NCBI RefSeq assembly: GCF_019145435.1
Contig: NZ_JAHSTS010000001.1
Coordinates: 1,130,001-1,194,000 of the forward strand
Length of the DNA: 64,000 bases
Reading direction: 5' to 3'
DNA from: Pseudomonas ekonensis
Lineage (GTDB): Bacteria > Pseudomonadota > Gammaproteobacteria > Pseudomonadales > Pseudomonadaceae
Shown: positions 12,428 to 23,517 of the stretch, piece by piece
Numbering within the stretch: the first letter of the stretch is position 1
How the letters are laid out: each line of letters starts with the position of its first letter
Made by a program: the position numbers and the translations under genes
The notes under the pieces: generated by a model
Database searches by the model: none
The model's input: the letters and a program-made list of their open reading frames with translations, nothing else
Told to the model about the DNA's origin: nothing

Positions 12428-13504
12428 GTGAAAATTCTCGTAACCGGCGGTGCCGGATTCATCGGCTCGGCCGTTATCCGTCACATCATCTCCAACACAC
12501 CCGATTCTGTGGTGAACGTCGATAAGCTGACCTACGCCGGTAATCTTGAATCGTTGGCGCAAGTGAGCCAGGACGAGCGTTACGTTTTCGAGCGGGTCGA
12601 CATCTGCGACCGCGGGCAGATCGACCGCGTCCTCAATGAGCACCAGCCGGATGCGATCATGCACCTGGCCGCGGAGTCTCACGTCGACCGTTCGATTTCC
12701 GGGCCGTCCGAGTTCATCCAGACCAACATCATCGGCACCTACACCCTGCTCGAGGCTGCGCGCCAGTACTGGGGCGCGATGGATGAGGGGCGCAAGGCGC
12801 GCTTCCGCTTCCATCACATCTCGACCGATGAAGTGTACGGCGACCTGGAAGGCCCGGAAGACCTCTTCACCGAGACCACGCCGTACCAGCCGAGCTCCCC
12901 GTATTCGGCGAGCAAGGCCAGTTCGGACCATCTGGTCCGCGCCTGGGCCCGTACCTATGGCCTGCCGACCCTGGTCACCAATTGCTCCAACAATTACGGC
13001 CCCTGCCATTTCCCCGAGAAGCTGATCCCGCTGATCATCCTCAACGCCCTGGAAGGCAAGCCGCTGCCTGTGTACGGCAAAGGCAACCAGGTGCGCGACT
13101 GGCTGTATGTCGAAGATCACGCGCGCGCGCTCTACAAGGTCGTCACCGAGGGCGTCGTCGGCGAGACCTACAACATCGGCGGGCACAACGAAAAGCAGAA
13201 CATCGAAGTGGTGCACGCGCTTTGCGCCTTGCTCGATGAGCTGCGTCCTGAATCCGCCCATCGCCCGCATGCGGATCTGATCACCTACGTTCAGGACCGT
13301 CCCGGCCACGACCAGCGGTATGCCATCGATGCCAGCAAGATCCAGCGCGAGCTGGGCTGGGCGCCCGAGGAGACTTTCGAGACCGGCATCCGCAAGACCG
13401 TCGAGTGGTACCTGAACAACACGCAGTGGGTGGCCCACGTCAAGAGCGGCAGCTACCAGCAGTGGATCGAGCAGAACTACGCGGGCCGTTCGGGCAAGCC
13501 ATGA
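12428..13504 (+). CDS. rmlB: dTDP-glucose 4,6-dehydratase
   Basis: 358 aa extended SDR. Converts dTDP-glucose to dTDP-4-keto-6-deoxyglucose. NAD-binding TGGAGFIGS lies at 6-14, the catalytic Thr133-Asp134-Glu135 in STDEVYG and Tyr159-Lys163 in YSASK. Start codon is GTG at 12428 with AAGGG about 12 nt upstream. First gene of rmlBDA; its stop overlaps the rmlD start (ATGA). Its product is the branch point for L-rhamnose and, in this locus, probably also for the WxcM/aminotransferase route at 41-44 kb. Confidence 0.97.
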   Translation: MKILVTGGAGFIGSAVIRHIISNTPDSVVNVDKLTYAGNLESLAQVSQDERYVFERVDICDRGQIDRVLNEHQPDAIMHLAAESHVDRSISGPSEFIQTNIIGTYTLLEAARQYWGAMDEGRKARFRFHHISTDEVYGDLEGPEDLFTETTPYQPSSPYSASKASSDHLVRAWARTYGLPTLVTNCSNNYGPCHFPEKLIPLIILNALEGKPLPVYGKGNQVRDWLYVEDHARALYKVVTEGVVGETYNIGGHNEKQNIEVVHALCALLDELRPESAHRPHADLITYVQDRPGHDQRYAIDASKIQRELGWAPEETFETGIRKTVEWYLNNTQWVAHVKSGSYQQWIEQNYAGRSGKP

Positions 13505-14394
13505 AGATTCTACTGCTGGGCAAAAGCGGGCAGGTGGGCTGGGAGCTGCAGCGCTCGCTGGTGCCCCTCGGCGAGCTGATCTGCCTGGACCGTCACGGCG
13601 CGCCCGGGCTCTGTGGGGATCTTGCCGATCTGGACGGCCTGCGCGCGACCCTGCAAGCGGTGCGGCCGGACGTCATCGTGAATGCCGCGGCCTACACCGC
13701 CGTCGACAAGGCAGAGGCCGAGCGGGAGTTGGCCGAACGGGTGAATGCCCAGGCGAGCCGGGTCATGGCCGAGGAAGCGGTACGCCTGGGGGCGTGGCTG
13801 ATCCACTATTCCACCGATTACGTCTTCAGCGGCGAGGGATCCACGCCTTGGCTGGAGACCGATGCGGTAGCCCCGCTGAACCACTACGGCGCCAGCAAGG
13901 CGGCAGGTGAGCAGGCGATCATCGCCAGCGGCTGCAAACACCTGATTTTTCGCACCAGCTGGTGCTATGGCTCCCGCGGCGGCAATTTCGCCAAGACCAT
14001 GCTGAGGCTGGCCCGTGAGCGCGCAAGCCTCGACGTCGTCGCCGACCAGGTCGGCGCGCCGACCGGTGCGGACCTGATCGCGGACGTCACGGCCCACGCC
14101 ATCCAGCAGGTTCAACAACGTCCCGAGCTGGCAGGCGTGTATCACCTGGTGGCGGGCGGTGAGGTGTCCTGGCACGGCTACGCCGCTTTCGTCATCGGCC
14201 TTGCCCGGGACCTCGGCGAGGAACTGGCGGTCACGCAGATCAATCCGATCGATTCCGCCGCCTATCCGACCCCGGCCCGCCGCCCCTTGAACTCGCGGCT
14301 GAGCAACCAGAAGCTGCGCGACAACTTTTCTTTGCACTTGCCGGATTGGCAAAGTGGCGTCACTCGAATGCTTAGGGAAATTCTCAACAAATGA
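13501..14394 (+). CDS. rmlD: dTDP-4-dehydrorhamnose reductase
   Basis: 297 aa. NADPH-dependent reductase making dTDP-L-rhamnose from the RmlC product. [10 protein letters not shown] is the nucleotide-binding start, YSTDYVF gives Ser104-Thr105-Asp106 and YGASK gives Tyr129-Lys133. The RTSWCYG segment is also typical. It overlaps both rmlB and rmlA by 4 nt. The 3,5-epimerase RmlC that should act before it is not encoded in this operon. Confidence 0.95.
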   Translation: MKILLLGKSGQVGWELQRSLVPLGELICLDRHGAPGLCGDLADLDGLRATLQAVRPDVIVNAAAYTAVDKAEAERELAERVNAQASRVMAEEAVRLGAWLIHYSTDYVFSGEGSTPWLETDAVAPLNHYGASKAAGEQAIIASGCKHLIFRTSWCYGSRGGNFAKTMLRLARERASLDVVADQVGAPTGADLIADVTAHAIQQVQQRPELAGVYHLVAGGEVSWHGYAAFVIGLARDLGEELAVTQINPIDSAAYPTPARRPLNSRLSNQKLRDNFSLHLPDWQSGVTRMLREILNK

Positions 14395-15281
14395 TCAAGA
14401 CAAACCGTAAAGGCATCATCCTGGCCGGCGGCTCGGGCACCCGTCTGCATCCGGTCACGCTGGGTGTGTCCAAGCAGTTGCTGCCGATCTACGACAAGCC
14501 GATGATTTTCTATCCGCTGTCGGTGCTCATGCTGGCCGGCATGCGTGAGATCCTGATCATCTCAACCCCTGAAGACTTGCCGAACTTCCGCAAGCTGCTG
14601 GGCGACGGCAGCCTCTACGGCATCGAGCTGAGCTACGCCGAGCAACCGAGCCCCGACGGCCTGGCGCAGGCGTTCATCATCGGCGAGTCGTTCATCGGCG
14701 ACGATCCGTGCTGCCTGATCCTGGGCGACAACATCTTCTACGGGCAGTACTTCACCGAAAACCTGCGCTCGGCCAACGCCCAGCCTTCCGGGGCGACGGT
14801 GTTCGGCTATCACGTCAGTGACCCGGAGCGCTTCGGCGTGGTCGAATTCGATGCATCGGGCAGCGCCCTGAGCATCGAAGAGAAGCCGCTGAAGCCCAAA
14901 TCCAACTATGCGGTCACCGGGTTGTACTTCTACGACAACAAGGTGGTCGAGATCGCGAAAGGCATCAAGCCATCGGCGCGCGGCGAGCTGGAAATCACCG
15001 ACATCAATCGCGCGTACCTGGAACAGAAGACCCTCAACGTCGAAATGCTGGGCCGCGGGTTCGCCTGGCTGGACACCGGTACGCACGATTCGTTGCTGGA
15101 GGCCGGGCACTTCGTCCACACCATCGAGCACCGTCAGGGGCTGAAGGTCGCATGCCTGGAAGAGATCGCCTACAACAACGGCTGGATCGATGCAGAGCAG
15201 CTGAAGGTTCAGGCCGAGCGCCTGAAGAAGACCGGTTACGGTCAGTATCTTCAGAAGCTGCTGGACCATCCTTCGATTTGA
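14391..15281 (+). CDS. rmlA: glucose-1-phosphate thymidylyltransferase
   Basis: 296 aa. Makes dTDP-glucose from dTTP and glucose-1-phosphate; usually feedback-inhibited by dTDP-L-rhamnose. Signature [31 protein letters not shown] and the C-terminal WIDAEQL segment are present and the length is normal. It overlaps rmlD by 4 nt. The following 187-nt gap to manC contains no rmlC remnant. Confidence 0.97.
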   Translation: MIKTNRKGIILAGGSGTRLHPVTLGVSKQLLPIYDKPMIFYPLSVLMLAGMREILIISTPEDLPNFRKLLGDGSLYGIELSYAEQPSPDGLAQAFIIGESFIGDDPCCLILGDNIFYGQYFTENLRSANAQPSGATVFGYHVSDPERFGVVEFDASGSALSIEEKPLKPKSNYAVTGLYFYDNKVVEIAKGIKPSARGELEITDINRAYLEQKTLNVEMLGRGFAWLDTGTHDSLLEAGHFVHTIEHRQGLKVACLEEIAYNNGWIDAEQLKVQAERLKKTGYGQYLQKLLDHPSI

Positions 15282-15468
15282 GGTCGGCCGTTCTGTCGGT
15301 TGCTTTGGCCCGTATGCACTTGCCGAGTGAACTATGGGGAGCTGGCGCTGTAGAATGGCCGCCAGCGGCGAGGGTTTTGCACTGAGTCCGGTGCAGGAAC
15401 GACCAGAAACATAACTGAACCCGCTTGCCCGTCGGTCATCCGCGGGAAGGGGCTTAAGGATTTAGAGC

Positions 15469-16911
15469 ATGGAACTGATTCCCGTAATTTTGTCTGGCGG
15501 AGTGGGTAGCCGGTTGTGGCCGGTTTCCCGTGAGGCTCATCCCAAGCCGTTCATGGAGTTGCCGGATGGCCAGAATCTGATCCAGAAGACGTTCCTGCGC
15601 GCTTCGCGCCTGGAAGGGGTTGTCGAAGTCCTGACGGTCACCAACCGTGAGCTGCTGTTCAAGACCGAAGACGAATACGGCCTGGTCAACAAGGCCGGCC
15701 ACGCCCAGGGCTTCATCCTCGAGCCGTTCGGTCGCAATACGGCAGCCGCCGTCGCTGCGGCGGCGCTTTCGCTGGAGGCCAGCCACGGCGCAGACGCCCA
15801 TATGCTGGTGCTGGCGGCCGACCACCTGATCAAGGACGAGAAGGCGTTTGCGGCGGCCGTGGCGAACGCCGTCACCCTGGCTTCCGATGGCTGGCTGGTC
15901 ACCTTCGGCATCCAGCCGACCTATCCTGAAACCGGCTTCGGCTACATCGAGGCGCAAAAGTCCGCTCCGCTCAACGGCGGTCTGAAGGTGGCGCGCTTCG
16001 TTGAGAAACCGAACCTGGAAACCGCCCAGGGCTACCTCAGCGCCGGCAACTATTTCTGGAACTCCGGCATGTTCTGCTTCCGCGTCGGCACGGTGCTGGA
16101 GGAGCTGCGCCAGCACGCTCCCGACGTCGTCGCTGCGGTCGCCAAGACCATTGAGGCGTCGCGCCTGACGTCGTCCGAGAACTACCGTTGCCTGGCCCTG
16201 GACAGCGGGCTGTTCGCCCAGGTGCCGGACATTTCCATCGACTACGCGCTGATGGAACGTTCCCAGAAGGTCGCGACCATCCCTTGCGACATCGGCTGGA
16301 GCGACATCGGTTCCTGGAACGCGGTGAGCGAGCTGACCCCGGCAGACGAAAACGGCAACCGGTTCGAAGGCGAAGTACTGGCCCACGACTCGCGCAACAA
16401 CTACGTGAACAGCGAAGAGCGCCTGACCGCCCTGGTCGGCGTGGAGGACCTGCTGGTCATCGACACCCCTGACGCCGTGATGATCGCCCACAAGGATCAC
16501 GCCCAGGACGTGAAGCACATCGTCAGCCAGCTCAAGGCCTGCAGCCACACGGTGCACCTGCTGCACCGCACGGTCCATCGCCCGTGGGGCACCTACACCA
16601 CCCTGGAAGAGGGCAAGCGCTTCAAGATCAAGCGTATCGTCGTCAAGCCGAAGGCCTCGCTGTCGCTGCAGATGCATCACCACCGCAGCGAGCACTGGAT
16701 CGTCGTCGAGGGCATGGCGGTGGTGGTCAACGATCAGCAGAAGCTGATGCTGAACACCAACGAATCGACGTTCATCCGCGCCGGCCATCAGCACCGTCTG
16801 GAGAACCCGGGCGTGATTCCGCTGGTGCTGATCGAGGTGCAGAGCGGCGATTACCTGGGTGAAGACGATATCGTCCGCTTCGAAGACAACTACGGCCGCG
16901 TCGACAAGTAA
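15469..16911 (+). CDS. manC: mannose-1-phosphate guanylyltransferase / mannose-6-phosphate isomerase
   Basis: 480 aa, of the ManC/AlgA/WbpW type. The N-terminal nucleotidyltransferase (~1-290) has LSGGVGSRLWPVSREAHPKPF. The C-terminal cupin (~360-475) has PWGTYTTLEEG and LQMHHHRSEHWIVVEG, the type II phosphomannose isomerase site. Together they convert fructose-6-phosphate to mannose-6-phosphate and, with ManB, mannose-1-phosphate to GDP-mannose. AAGGA lies 12 nt before the ATG. In this locus it supplies the GDP-sugars used by Gmd, Rmd and the perosamine-type branch. Confidence 0.95.
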   Translation: MELIPVILSGGVGSRLWPVSREAHPKPFMELPDGQNLIQKTFLRASRLEGVVEVLTVTNRELLFKTEDEYGLVNKAGHAQGFILEPFGRNTAAAVAAAALSLEASHGADAHMLVLAADHLIKDEKAFAAAVANAVTLASDGWLVTFGIQPTYPETGFGYIEAQKSAPLNGGLKVARFVEKPNLETAQGYLSAGNYFWNSGMFCFRVGTVLEELRQHAPDVVAAVAKTIEASRLTSSENYRCLALDSGLFAQVPDISIDYALMERSQKVATIPCDIGWSDIGSWNAVSELTPADENGNRFEGEVLAHDSRNNYVNSEERLTALVGVEDLLVIDTPDAVMIAHKDHAQDVKHIVSQLKACSHTVHLLHRTVHRPWGTYTTLEEGKRFKIKRIVVKPKASLSLQMHHHRSEHWIVVEGMAVVVNDQQKLMLNTNESTFIRAGHQHRLENPGVIPLVLIEVQSGDYLGEDDIVRFEDNYGRVDK

Positions 16912-16927
16912 CCGCGGGCCGGACGCC

Positions 16928-16970
16928 ATAAGCCTGACCGGTGCATGTTCTGCCGGTCAGGCTTATTTGC
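16928..16970 (+). terminator. strong hairpin after manC
   Basis: Perfect 14-bp inverted repeat ATAAGCCTGACCGG / CCGGTCAGGCTTAT (16928-16941 and 16953-16966) with an 11-nt loop, ending in a short TTATTTG run, so it works as an intrinsic terminator. The palindrome could act in both directions. Confidence 0.8.
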
Positions 16971-17060
16971 ATGTGTCGATCCTCGACACCCATCCATCTC
17001 GGCGGTGCGCAGCGGATGTTCCCGGCGTGCCGTCACCTGAATCCCGAGCAAGAGACCAGC

Positions 17061-18425
<1,365 letters not shown>

Positions 18426-18526
18426 GGCGCCGGGTCTTCTGGTAGCCAACGGCGGCCACGCTTGCGTGAGCGAAGCGGTCAGGCGCGGCCGCCGGTCGCG
18501 AAGCATCAATTCTGAAGGTTCATAAT

Positions 18527-19753
18527 TTGAAAACGGTTTTATTGCTGAGTACCTATCCGATCGCCAGCCCCCGGCACGGTGGGCAGGTGCGGGTGGCCAA
18601 CATCGCCTCGACCTTCGAGGACAGCGGCTGGAGCGTGACTCACCTGGCGGTCTATGAGCCGGAAGGGTATCCGCCGTCGACACTGGGGCCGAACGACGTC
18701 AAGTTCCCGGCCGGCAGCGATTTCAGGAAGTACAAGGGCGCTTACGTGCCCTTGATCAATGACCTGCTTTCGGGGGAGTTCGCGGCCTCGGAGGAGGGCG
18801 GGTTCCCGGAGATCCTCAAGAAGCTGCCGCCGGCCATCGACGTCATCCATGTCGAGCAGCCGTGGCTGTGGCCGCTTGTGCTGAAGATCAAGCAGATGCC
18901 CCAGTACCGCAACGCCTGCCTGATCTACGGTTCGCAGAACATCGAAGCGCCGCTGAAGCAGGAGATCCTCGACAGCTACGGCATCAAGGGTGCAGCGCCG
19001 GTGATCGCCGACATCGAGGCGCTGGAGCGCAAGGCGGCGCTGGAGGCGGACATCGCCGTGGCCGTCACGCAAGCGGACTATGACATCCTCAAGGCCTGGG
19101 GGGCGGCGATGCCGCTGCTCGCGCCCAACGGCATCGCGCCCTGGACCGCCAAGGCGGATGCCCTCGAGACCTGGAAGGCGCGCCTGCCGGAATCGCCGTG
19201 GATCCTCTACGTCGCCAGCGCCCATCCGCCGAACTTCAAGGGCTTCAACGAGTGCCTGGGCAGTTCCCTGGCGTGCATCCCGCCGGACAGCAAGCTGGTG
19301 GTGGTCGGCAGCGTGTGCGAGCACCTGGAGGCGACGCTGCGCGACAGCCGTTGGGGCCAGTTGAACCTGTCGCGCCTGCAGTTGCTGTACATGCTGCCCG
19401 ACGAAGACCTGGATGCCGTGAAGACCCTCGCCCATGCGTTCTTGCTGCCGATCCCCCATGGCGGCGGCTCGAACATCAAGACGGCGGAAGCCATCTATTC
19501 GGGCAAGTATGTGGTCGGGACCGAGTCGGCCTTCCGCGGGTTCGAGCAGCATCTGAGCCAGCCGGAAATCAGCGTCGCGCGCTCGCCCGCCGAGTTTCAC
19601 GCCGCGATCCGTGGCCGTTTGACCGGGCCTGCGTCGACGGACGGCAAGGGGCCGGACAGGGCGTCCCGTGAGCCGTTGACCTGGGCCCGGAGCCTGGAAC
19701 CGATTCCGCAAGCAGCGGCACAAGTCATTGAGAAGAAGGCGCAAGAGGCATGA
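18527..19753 (+). CDS. GT4-like glycosyltransferase
   Basis: 408 aa. GT-B-fold transferase: the N-terminal Rossmann half starts MKTVLLLSTYPIASPRHGG, and the donor-binding half has LYVASAHPPNFKG and PIPHGGGSNIKTAEAIYSGKYVV. Probably adds one sugar of the O-chain in the cytoplasm; donor and acceptor cannot be read from sequence. The start codon is TTG (18527) with AAGG 9 nt upstream; there is no better ATG nearby. The stop overlaps the next gene (ATGA). Confidence 0.8.
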   Translation: MKTVLLLSTYPIASPRHGGQVRVANIASTFEDSGWSVTHLAVYEPEGYPPSTLGPNDVKFPAGSDFRKYKGAYVPLINDLLSGEFAASEEGGFPEILKKLPPAIDVIHVEQPWLWPLVLKIKQMPQYRNACLIYGSQNIEAPLKQEILDSYGIKGAAPVIADIEALERKAALEADIAVAVTQADYDILKAWGAAMPLLAPNGIAPWTAKADALETWKARLPESPWILYVASAHPPNFKGFNECLGSSLACIPPDSKLVVVGSVCEHLEATLRDSRWGQLNLSRLQLLYMLPDEDLDAVKTLAHAFLLPIPHGGGSNIKTAEAIYSGKYVVGTESAFRGFEQHLSQPEISVARSPAEFHAAIRGRLTGPASTDGKGPDRASREPLTWARSLEPIPQAAAQVIEKKAQEA

Positions 19754-21135
19754 CCACCTGGTTTGATGTGACGACCATTCTGGGCTGGCGCCGGCCAGCG
19801 GTAGGCATTATCCGCACCGAGGCGGAAGCGGCTGCGCACGCGCTCGAGCTGATCGCCGCCGGTGAAGACGTGAAGTTCTGCGCCTACGACCATGCCGCCG
19901 GCTACGCCACGGTCTCTGCCGGTGACGTGGCGGCCACGCTGAAGCGCATTTCCGGCACCCACGCCGCGGCGCCGGGGAGGGTCGCCAGTGGCGCGGCGAA
20001 CAAAAGTTCGATCGAAGCGCGGCTCAAGGAAAAGGCCATCAAGGTGCTGAACCGTCTGCCGACGCGCGTGAGCGGGCGGATCTATCAGTTCTTCCAGCAG
20101 CGCCGGGTCTCCATCGTCGAGGCGGTGATCGGCGTGCGGCATTTGCGTTCGGCGGCCAAGGCTTTCCTGAAGCCGGCCAACCGCGGTTACGTGTTCACGC
20201 CGGCTGCCCGCAAGGCCGGCATCGCCGGGCATCCCTTCTCCAGGGGCGACAGCTACATTTCCGTCGGCCTGGATTGGGACAACAAGGACCTGACGTACCT
20301 GTACGAGCTCAAGAAGAAGGTCGGCCTGCGGGTCGTCCTTTGCTGCTACGACGTGATCCCCGTGCGCTTGCCGCACCTGTGCGTGGGTGATGTGGCGGCC
20401 AAGTTCGCCAACTACTTCGCCGATGTCGCCTGGTGCGCGGACAAGATACTGTGCATTTCGGAATGCACCCGCAAAGACCTGATTTCGCTGCTGAGCGAGT
20501 TGGGTGCGCCGGTTCCGGAGACGGCGGTGGTCAAGCTGGGTTGCCAGTTGTCCCATGAATTGAGCGACGACATCAGCGCGGACGTGAAGGCCTTGCTGAA
20601 GGAGCGTTTCGTGCTGTTCGTGTCGACCATCGAGCGGCGCAAGAACCATGAGGTGCTGTACCGGGCCTATACGCGCCTGGTGGACAAGGGCGTGCAGGAT
20701 CTGCCCAAGCTGGTGTTTGTCGGCATGCCGGGCTGGGGCGTGGGGGATCTGCTGATGGACATCAGCCTTGATCCGCGCACGAAAGACCACATCCGCATCC
20801 TCAACAACGTCTCCGACTCGGATCTGATGCACCTGTACCGCCATTGCATGATGACGGCCTTCCCGTCGCTGTACGAAGGCTGGGGCCTGCCGGTGGCGGA
20901 AAGCCTGGCGGCGGGCAAGTATTGCCTGGCCTCCAGCGCGGCTTCGATTCCGGAGGTCGGTGGGGATCTGCTGGATTACCTGGAGCCTTGGGACGTCACG
21001 GTGTGGGCGGCGGAGCTGGAAAAGTACGCCTTCGACCCGGCGGCGTTGGCCGCCAAGGAAGAGGCGATCCGCCAGCGCTACCGCCCGGTGGCGTGGAAGG
21101 AGACCGCTCAGGTCGTTTTCGACAGTTCGAGATAG
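19750..21135 (+). CDS. GT4 glycosyltransferase
   Basis: 461 aa. C-terminal GT4 domain: VSTIERRKNHEVLYRAY (the family ERRKN element), FVGMPGWGVGDLL and PSLYEGWGLPVAESLAAGKYCLASSAASIPEVGGD, with the EX7E-type donor site. The N-terminal ~170 residues are a less typical extension rich in Ala. Resembles mannosyl/rhamnosyl transferases of O-chain loci; specificity is unknown. It ends 49 nt from the convergent gene at 21185. Confidence 0.85.
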   Translation: MTTWFDVTTILGWRRPAVGIIRTEAEAAAHALELIAAGEDVKFCAYDHAAGYATVSAGDVAATLKRISGTHAAAPGRVASGAANKSSIEARLKEKAIKVLNRLPTRVSGRIYQFFQQRRVSIVEAVIGVRHLRSAAKAFLKPANRGYVFTPAARKAGIAGHPFSRGDSYISVGLDWDNKDLTYLYELKKKVGLRVVLCCYDVIPVRLPHLCVGDVAAKFANYFADVAWCADKILCISECTRKDLISLLSELGAPVPETAVVKLGCQLSHELSDDISADVKALLKERFVLFVSTIERRKNHEVLYRAYTRLVDKGVQDLPKLVFVGMPGWGVGDLLMDISLDPRTKDHIRILNNVSDSDLMHLYRHCMMTAFPSLYEGWGLPVAESLAAGKYCLASSAASIPEVGGDLLDYLEPWDVTVWAAELEKYAFDPAALAAKEEAIRQRYRPVAWKETAQVVFDSSR

Positions 21136-21144
21136 TCAGTCGCC

Positions 21145-21180
21145 GGTGGCGCAGGCCTGGCGATCCGGGCCTGCGCCACC
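21145..21180. terminator. convergent (bidirectional) hairpin
   Basis: Perfect 13-bp inverted repeat GGTGGCGCAGGCC / GGCCTGCGCCACC with a 10-nt loop, set exactly between two convergent glycosyltransferase genes. It has no clear T-tract on either side, but its place suggests a two-way transcription end. Confidence 0.65.
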
Positions 21181-21184
21181 TGGC

Positions 21185-22483
21185 CTATACGATGGTGTTG
21201 GTGTTGAACACGCTCAGCGGCGCCTGAATGTCCGCTGTCGCCAGCAGGGCAGGGTTGGCCGACCACTGTTCGATGATGCCTGAAAAGTGATCGACGGCCT
21301 TGAGCAGCACCTTCGCCCGAAGCGAAGCGCCGACCGCCTGCTCCAGCTTCTGTGCGTAGTTTTCGGCCGTGAACGTTTCCCGTGCCCACGCTTGTGCCCG
21401 CTGCCCGATGGCATTGGCCGATGTCCGGTCCTCGTGGAGCGAAAGGAAGATCCGTTTCAGGTCCTCCACTTCATTGTCCGCCGATATCTTCAGGACGCAC
21501 GGGTCGGGCAGCTCACTGTAGAAGCCGGTGTCCGTGACGATCGTGGCCTTGCCGTAGAGCATCGCTTCGATGGCCGAGGCGGAGGCGGCCTCCAGGCTGG
21601 GCCAGCGCAGGCAACTGATGACATCCGCTTCGCGGATGGCTTCGGACAGCGCCGCGTCATCGACTTCGTTGGAGATGATCAGCTCGACGCCGTTGTCTAG
21701 CGCCAGCTCGGACAGTCGTTTTTCCGTTTCCGGAAGGATGGCGCCAACCAGCCGGTAACGGATGTTCGCCCGCAGTGAAGGGCTTTCGGCGATGGCCTGG
21801 ATGCAGCGTTCGACCCGCTTGTTGGGGTTGACGTGGCCGATGGTCAGGACATTCAGCCGGTCACCGCCGGTGCGCCCGTCGTTGCCTGTGGCGCCGGGGG
21901 CGTCGTAGGCCAACGGTGTCACGTAGACCGGGCCGGCACAAGCCGCCAGCACGCGCTCGCAACCCCAATTGCTGTGGGTGATCACGGTGCTGGCCATTGA
22001 GCTGATCCACTCGGTGAGCGGGGCTTCGTTGAGGGTCTGGCTGATGAAGACCGAACCGTCATGGATCTGGAAGTACCCCTGCGCAACGGCGTTTCCATAC
22101 CACTGCTCCAGGATCCTGACCGCCTCTTCGCGCCGGTTCTGCGACCAGCCGAAAAACAGATGCCCGAGAAAGAAGTCGTGCAGGCAAACGACGCCGGGAG
22201 CCTTGGCCAGCCAGGCGATGCCGCCTTCATGGAACTCGTAGCTGTTGCCGATCTGGTAGACGCATTCGTCGGCCGCTTCGATCTCCCGGGCGACTTGGGC
22301 TTCGTCGGTCCATGGCAGCACGGTGCAGCCGAAGTCGTGCAGCTCGTCGACCGCGACGTGCTGGCTTTCGGTGCGGACCACCACGACCTGGTGTTGCTGG
22401 GCCAGGAGCTGGCGGACGACGAGCCGGGTCATCCGGCCGATGGCCGACGTCTTGACGGCCGGCGTGAACATGACAAGTTTCAT
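21185..22483 (-). CDS. glycosyltransferase (GT4-like), last gene of the wzm operon
   Basis: 432 aa, start MKLVMFTPAVKTSAIGRM. Has an N-terminal part with CLHDFFLGHLFFGW, the linker HVNPNKRVERCIQAI, and the donor site ADVISCLRWPSLEAASASAIEAMLYGKA, typical of GT4 enzymes acting on polysaccharide chains. Start at 22483 overlaps the stop of the preceding gene (ATGA); the longer frame back to 22636 has no family match. Which sugar it adds cannot be told. Confidence 0.82.
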   Translation of the reverse strand: MKLVMFTPAVKTSAIGRMTRLVVRQLLAQQHQVVVVRTESQHVAVDELHDFGCTVLPWTDEAQVAREIEAADECVYQIGNSYEFHEGGIAWLAKAPGVVCLHDFFLGHLFFGWSQNRREEAVRILEQWYGNAVAQGYFQIHDGSVFISQTLNEAPLTEWISSMASTVITHSNWGCERVLAACAGPVYVTPLAYDAPGATGNDGRTGGDRLNVLTIGHVNPNKRVERCIQAIAESPSLRANIRYRLVGAILPETEKRLSELALDNGVELIISNEVDDAALSEAIREADVISCLRWPSLEAASASAIEAMLYGKATIVTDTGFYSELPDPCVLKISADNEVEDLKRIFLSLHEDRTSANAIGQRAQAWARETFTAENYAQKLEQAVGASLRAKVLLKAVDHFSGIIEQWSANPALLATADIQAPLSVFNTNTIV

Positions 22484-23517
22484 TTGATCAGTGCCTCGAC
22501 CGTCTCCGGCCAATTGATGCCCAGGCTGTTCCACAGCGTCTGTGCCCCTTCCCCGTACTGCCGGGTCCTGGCCCTGTTCTCGTAAGCGGCGTTCATCGCT
22601 TGCGCCAGGCTCTCCGCCGACGGCTCTGCCCGCCATCCGGTTTCGCCGGGCACCACCAGACCGAGGATCCCGCCGCTGTCGGTGGTCGTGATCAAGGCCT
22701 TGCGGGCGGTCGCCGCTTCCATGCTCACGTAACCCAACGAGTCTTCGTCGAACGGAATGTAGGCAACGGCCAGCGCACGGTTGACGTAGTCCACGTAGGT
22801 CGCGCGAGGCAGGAAACGCAGGTCGAGCCTGACGCGGTCCTGCAGGCCGAACTGCTCGATGATCGCGTGCAGTTGCTGGGTGTCGGCAGGCGTTTCGGGC
22901 GGTCCGGCAATGATCATTTTCACGCGCCGGTCAGCTTTGGCCAGGGCTTGCAGCAGCAGGTACTGGCGTTTCATGCCGTTGACCCGGCCGCCCGCGAAAA
23001 TGTAACCGTCGTCTTCTCCGCCGGTGAAGGCTTCCGGGTCGTTGACGGGCGGAAGCAGCACTTTGGAGTCGAAGCCGTTGTACTTGAGCAGGCGCTGCCG
23101 GGTGACTTCCGAGTTGGTGTAGATGTGCCGGCTTTGCGCGAAGGTCTCGTTGTCGGCATGGGCGATGGCTTTGCGGATGTCCGCTCCGGTGTCGCCAGGG
23201 GGCAGGTTGGTCTGGCCGGCGTCGTACAGGTCATAGGCTTGCCGGTACTGGTGCAGCAGCCACAGCGATTTGCGGTGGTGGCGCACCAGGTACGCCGGAA
23301 ACTTCAGCGCGATGACGTGATCGGTATTGGCGATCTCCAGCGTCCGCGCCAACAGCATCTGCGACGGGATGCGGGTTGCCGGCTCCCATTGGAAGGGGAT
23401 CCGCAGGATTTCCGCGTCATGCCCGGCGACGGTCAGGTTCTTCTGCAGATTGACGGCCAGCTCTTCTGCGCCCCCCCAGATGAAGGGCGCCATGTTGTTC
23501 ACGATCAGTACTTTCAT
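22480..23517 (-). CDS. GT4 glycosyltransferase, tandem paralog A
   Basis: 345 aa. Starts MKVLIVNNMAPFIWGGAEELAVNL, with the GGAEE element of GT4 enzymes. The C-terminal half has FAGGRVNGMKRQYLLLQALAK, VAYIPFDEDSLGYVSMEAATARKALITTTDSGG and the donor-binding glutamates. The gene at 23514-24551 has the same length and closely similar blocks (NGFDSKVLLPP versus NGIDSEVLYPP; FDEDSLGYVSMEA versus VDEDSYGYPSLEA), so the two are duplicates that have diverged. Start overlaps the upstream stop by 4 nt. Confidence 0.85.
   Translation of the reverse strand: MKVLIVNNMAPFIWGGAEELAVNLQKNLTVAGHDAEILRIPFQWEPATRIPSQMLLARTLEIANTDHVIALKFPAYLVRHHRKSLWLLHQYRQAYDLYDAGQTNLPPGDTGADIRKAIAHADNETFAQSRHIYTNSEVTRQRLLKYNGFDSKVLLPPVNDPEAFTGGEDDGYIFAGGRVNGMKRQYLLLQALAKADRRVKMIIAGPPETPADTQQLHAIIEQFGLQDRVRLDLRFLPRATYVDYVNRALAVAYIPFDEDSLGYVSMEAATARKALITTTDSGGILGLVVPGETGWRAEPSAESLAQAMNAAYENRARTRQYGEGAQTLWNSLGINWPETVEALIK

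Noticed and set aside
12418..12430. ATG at 12418 as the rmlB start
   Set aside because: It is in another frame. The rmlB frame starts at GTG 12428, and the protein then begins with the exact family N-terminus.
15325..15355. GAACT...TAGAAT as an AlgU-type or sigma-70 promoter for manC
   Set aside because: The downstream part does not match the AlgU consensus, and no sigma-70 -35 is correctly spaced.
15282..15468. Possible broken rmlC between rmlA and manC
   Set aside because: I read all frames and found no RmlC-like motif or cupin remnant.
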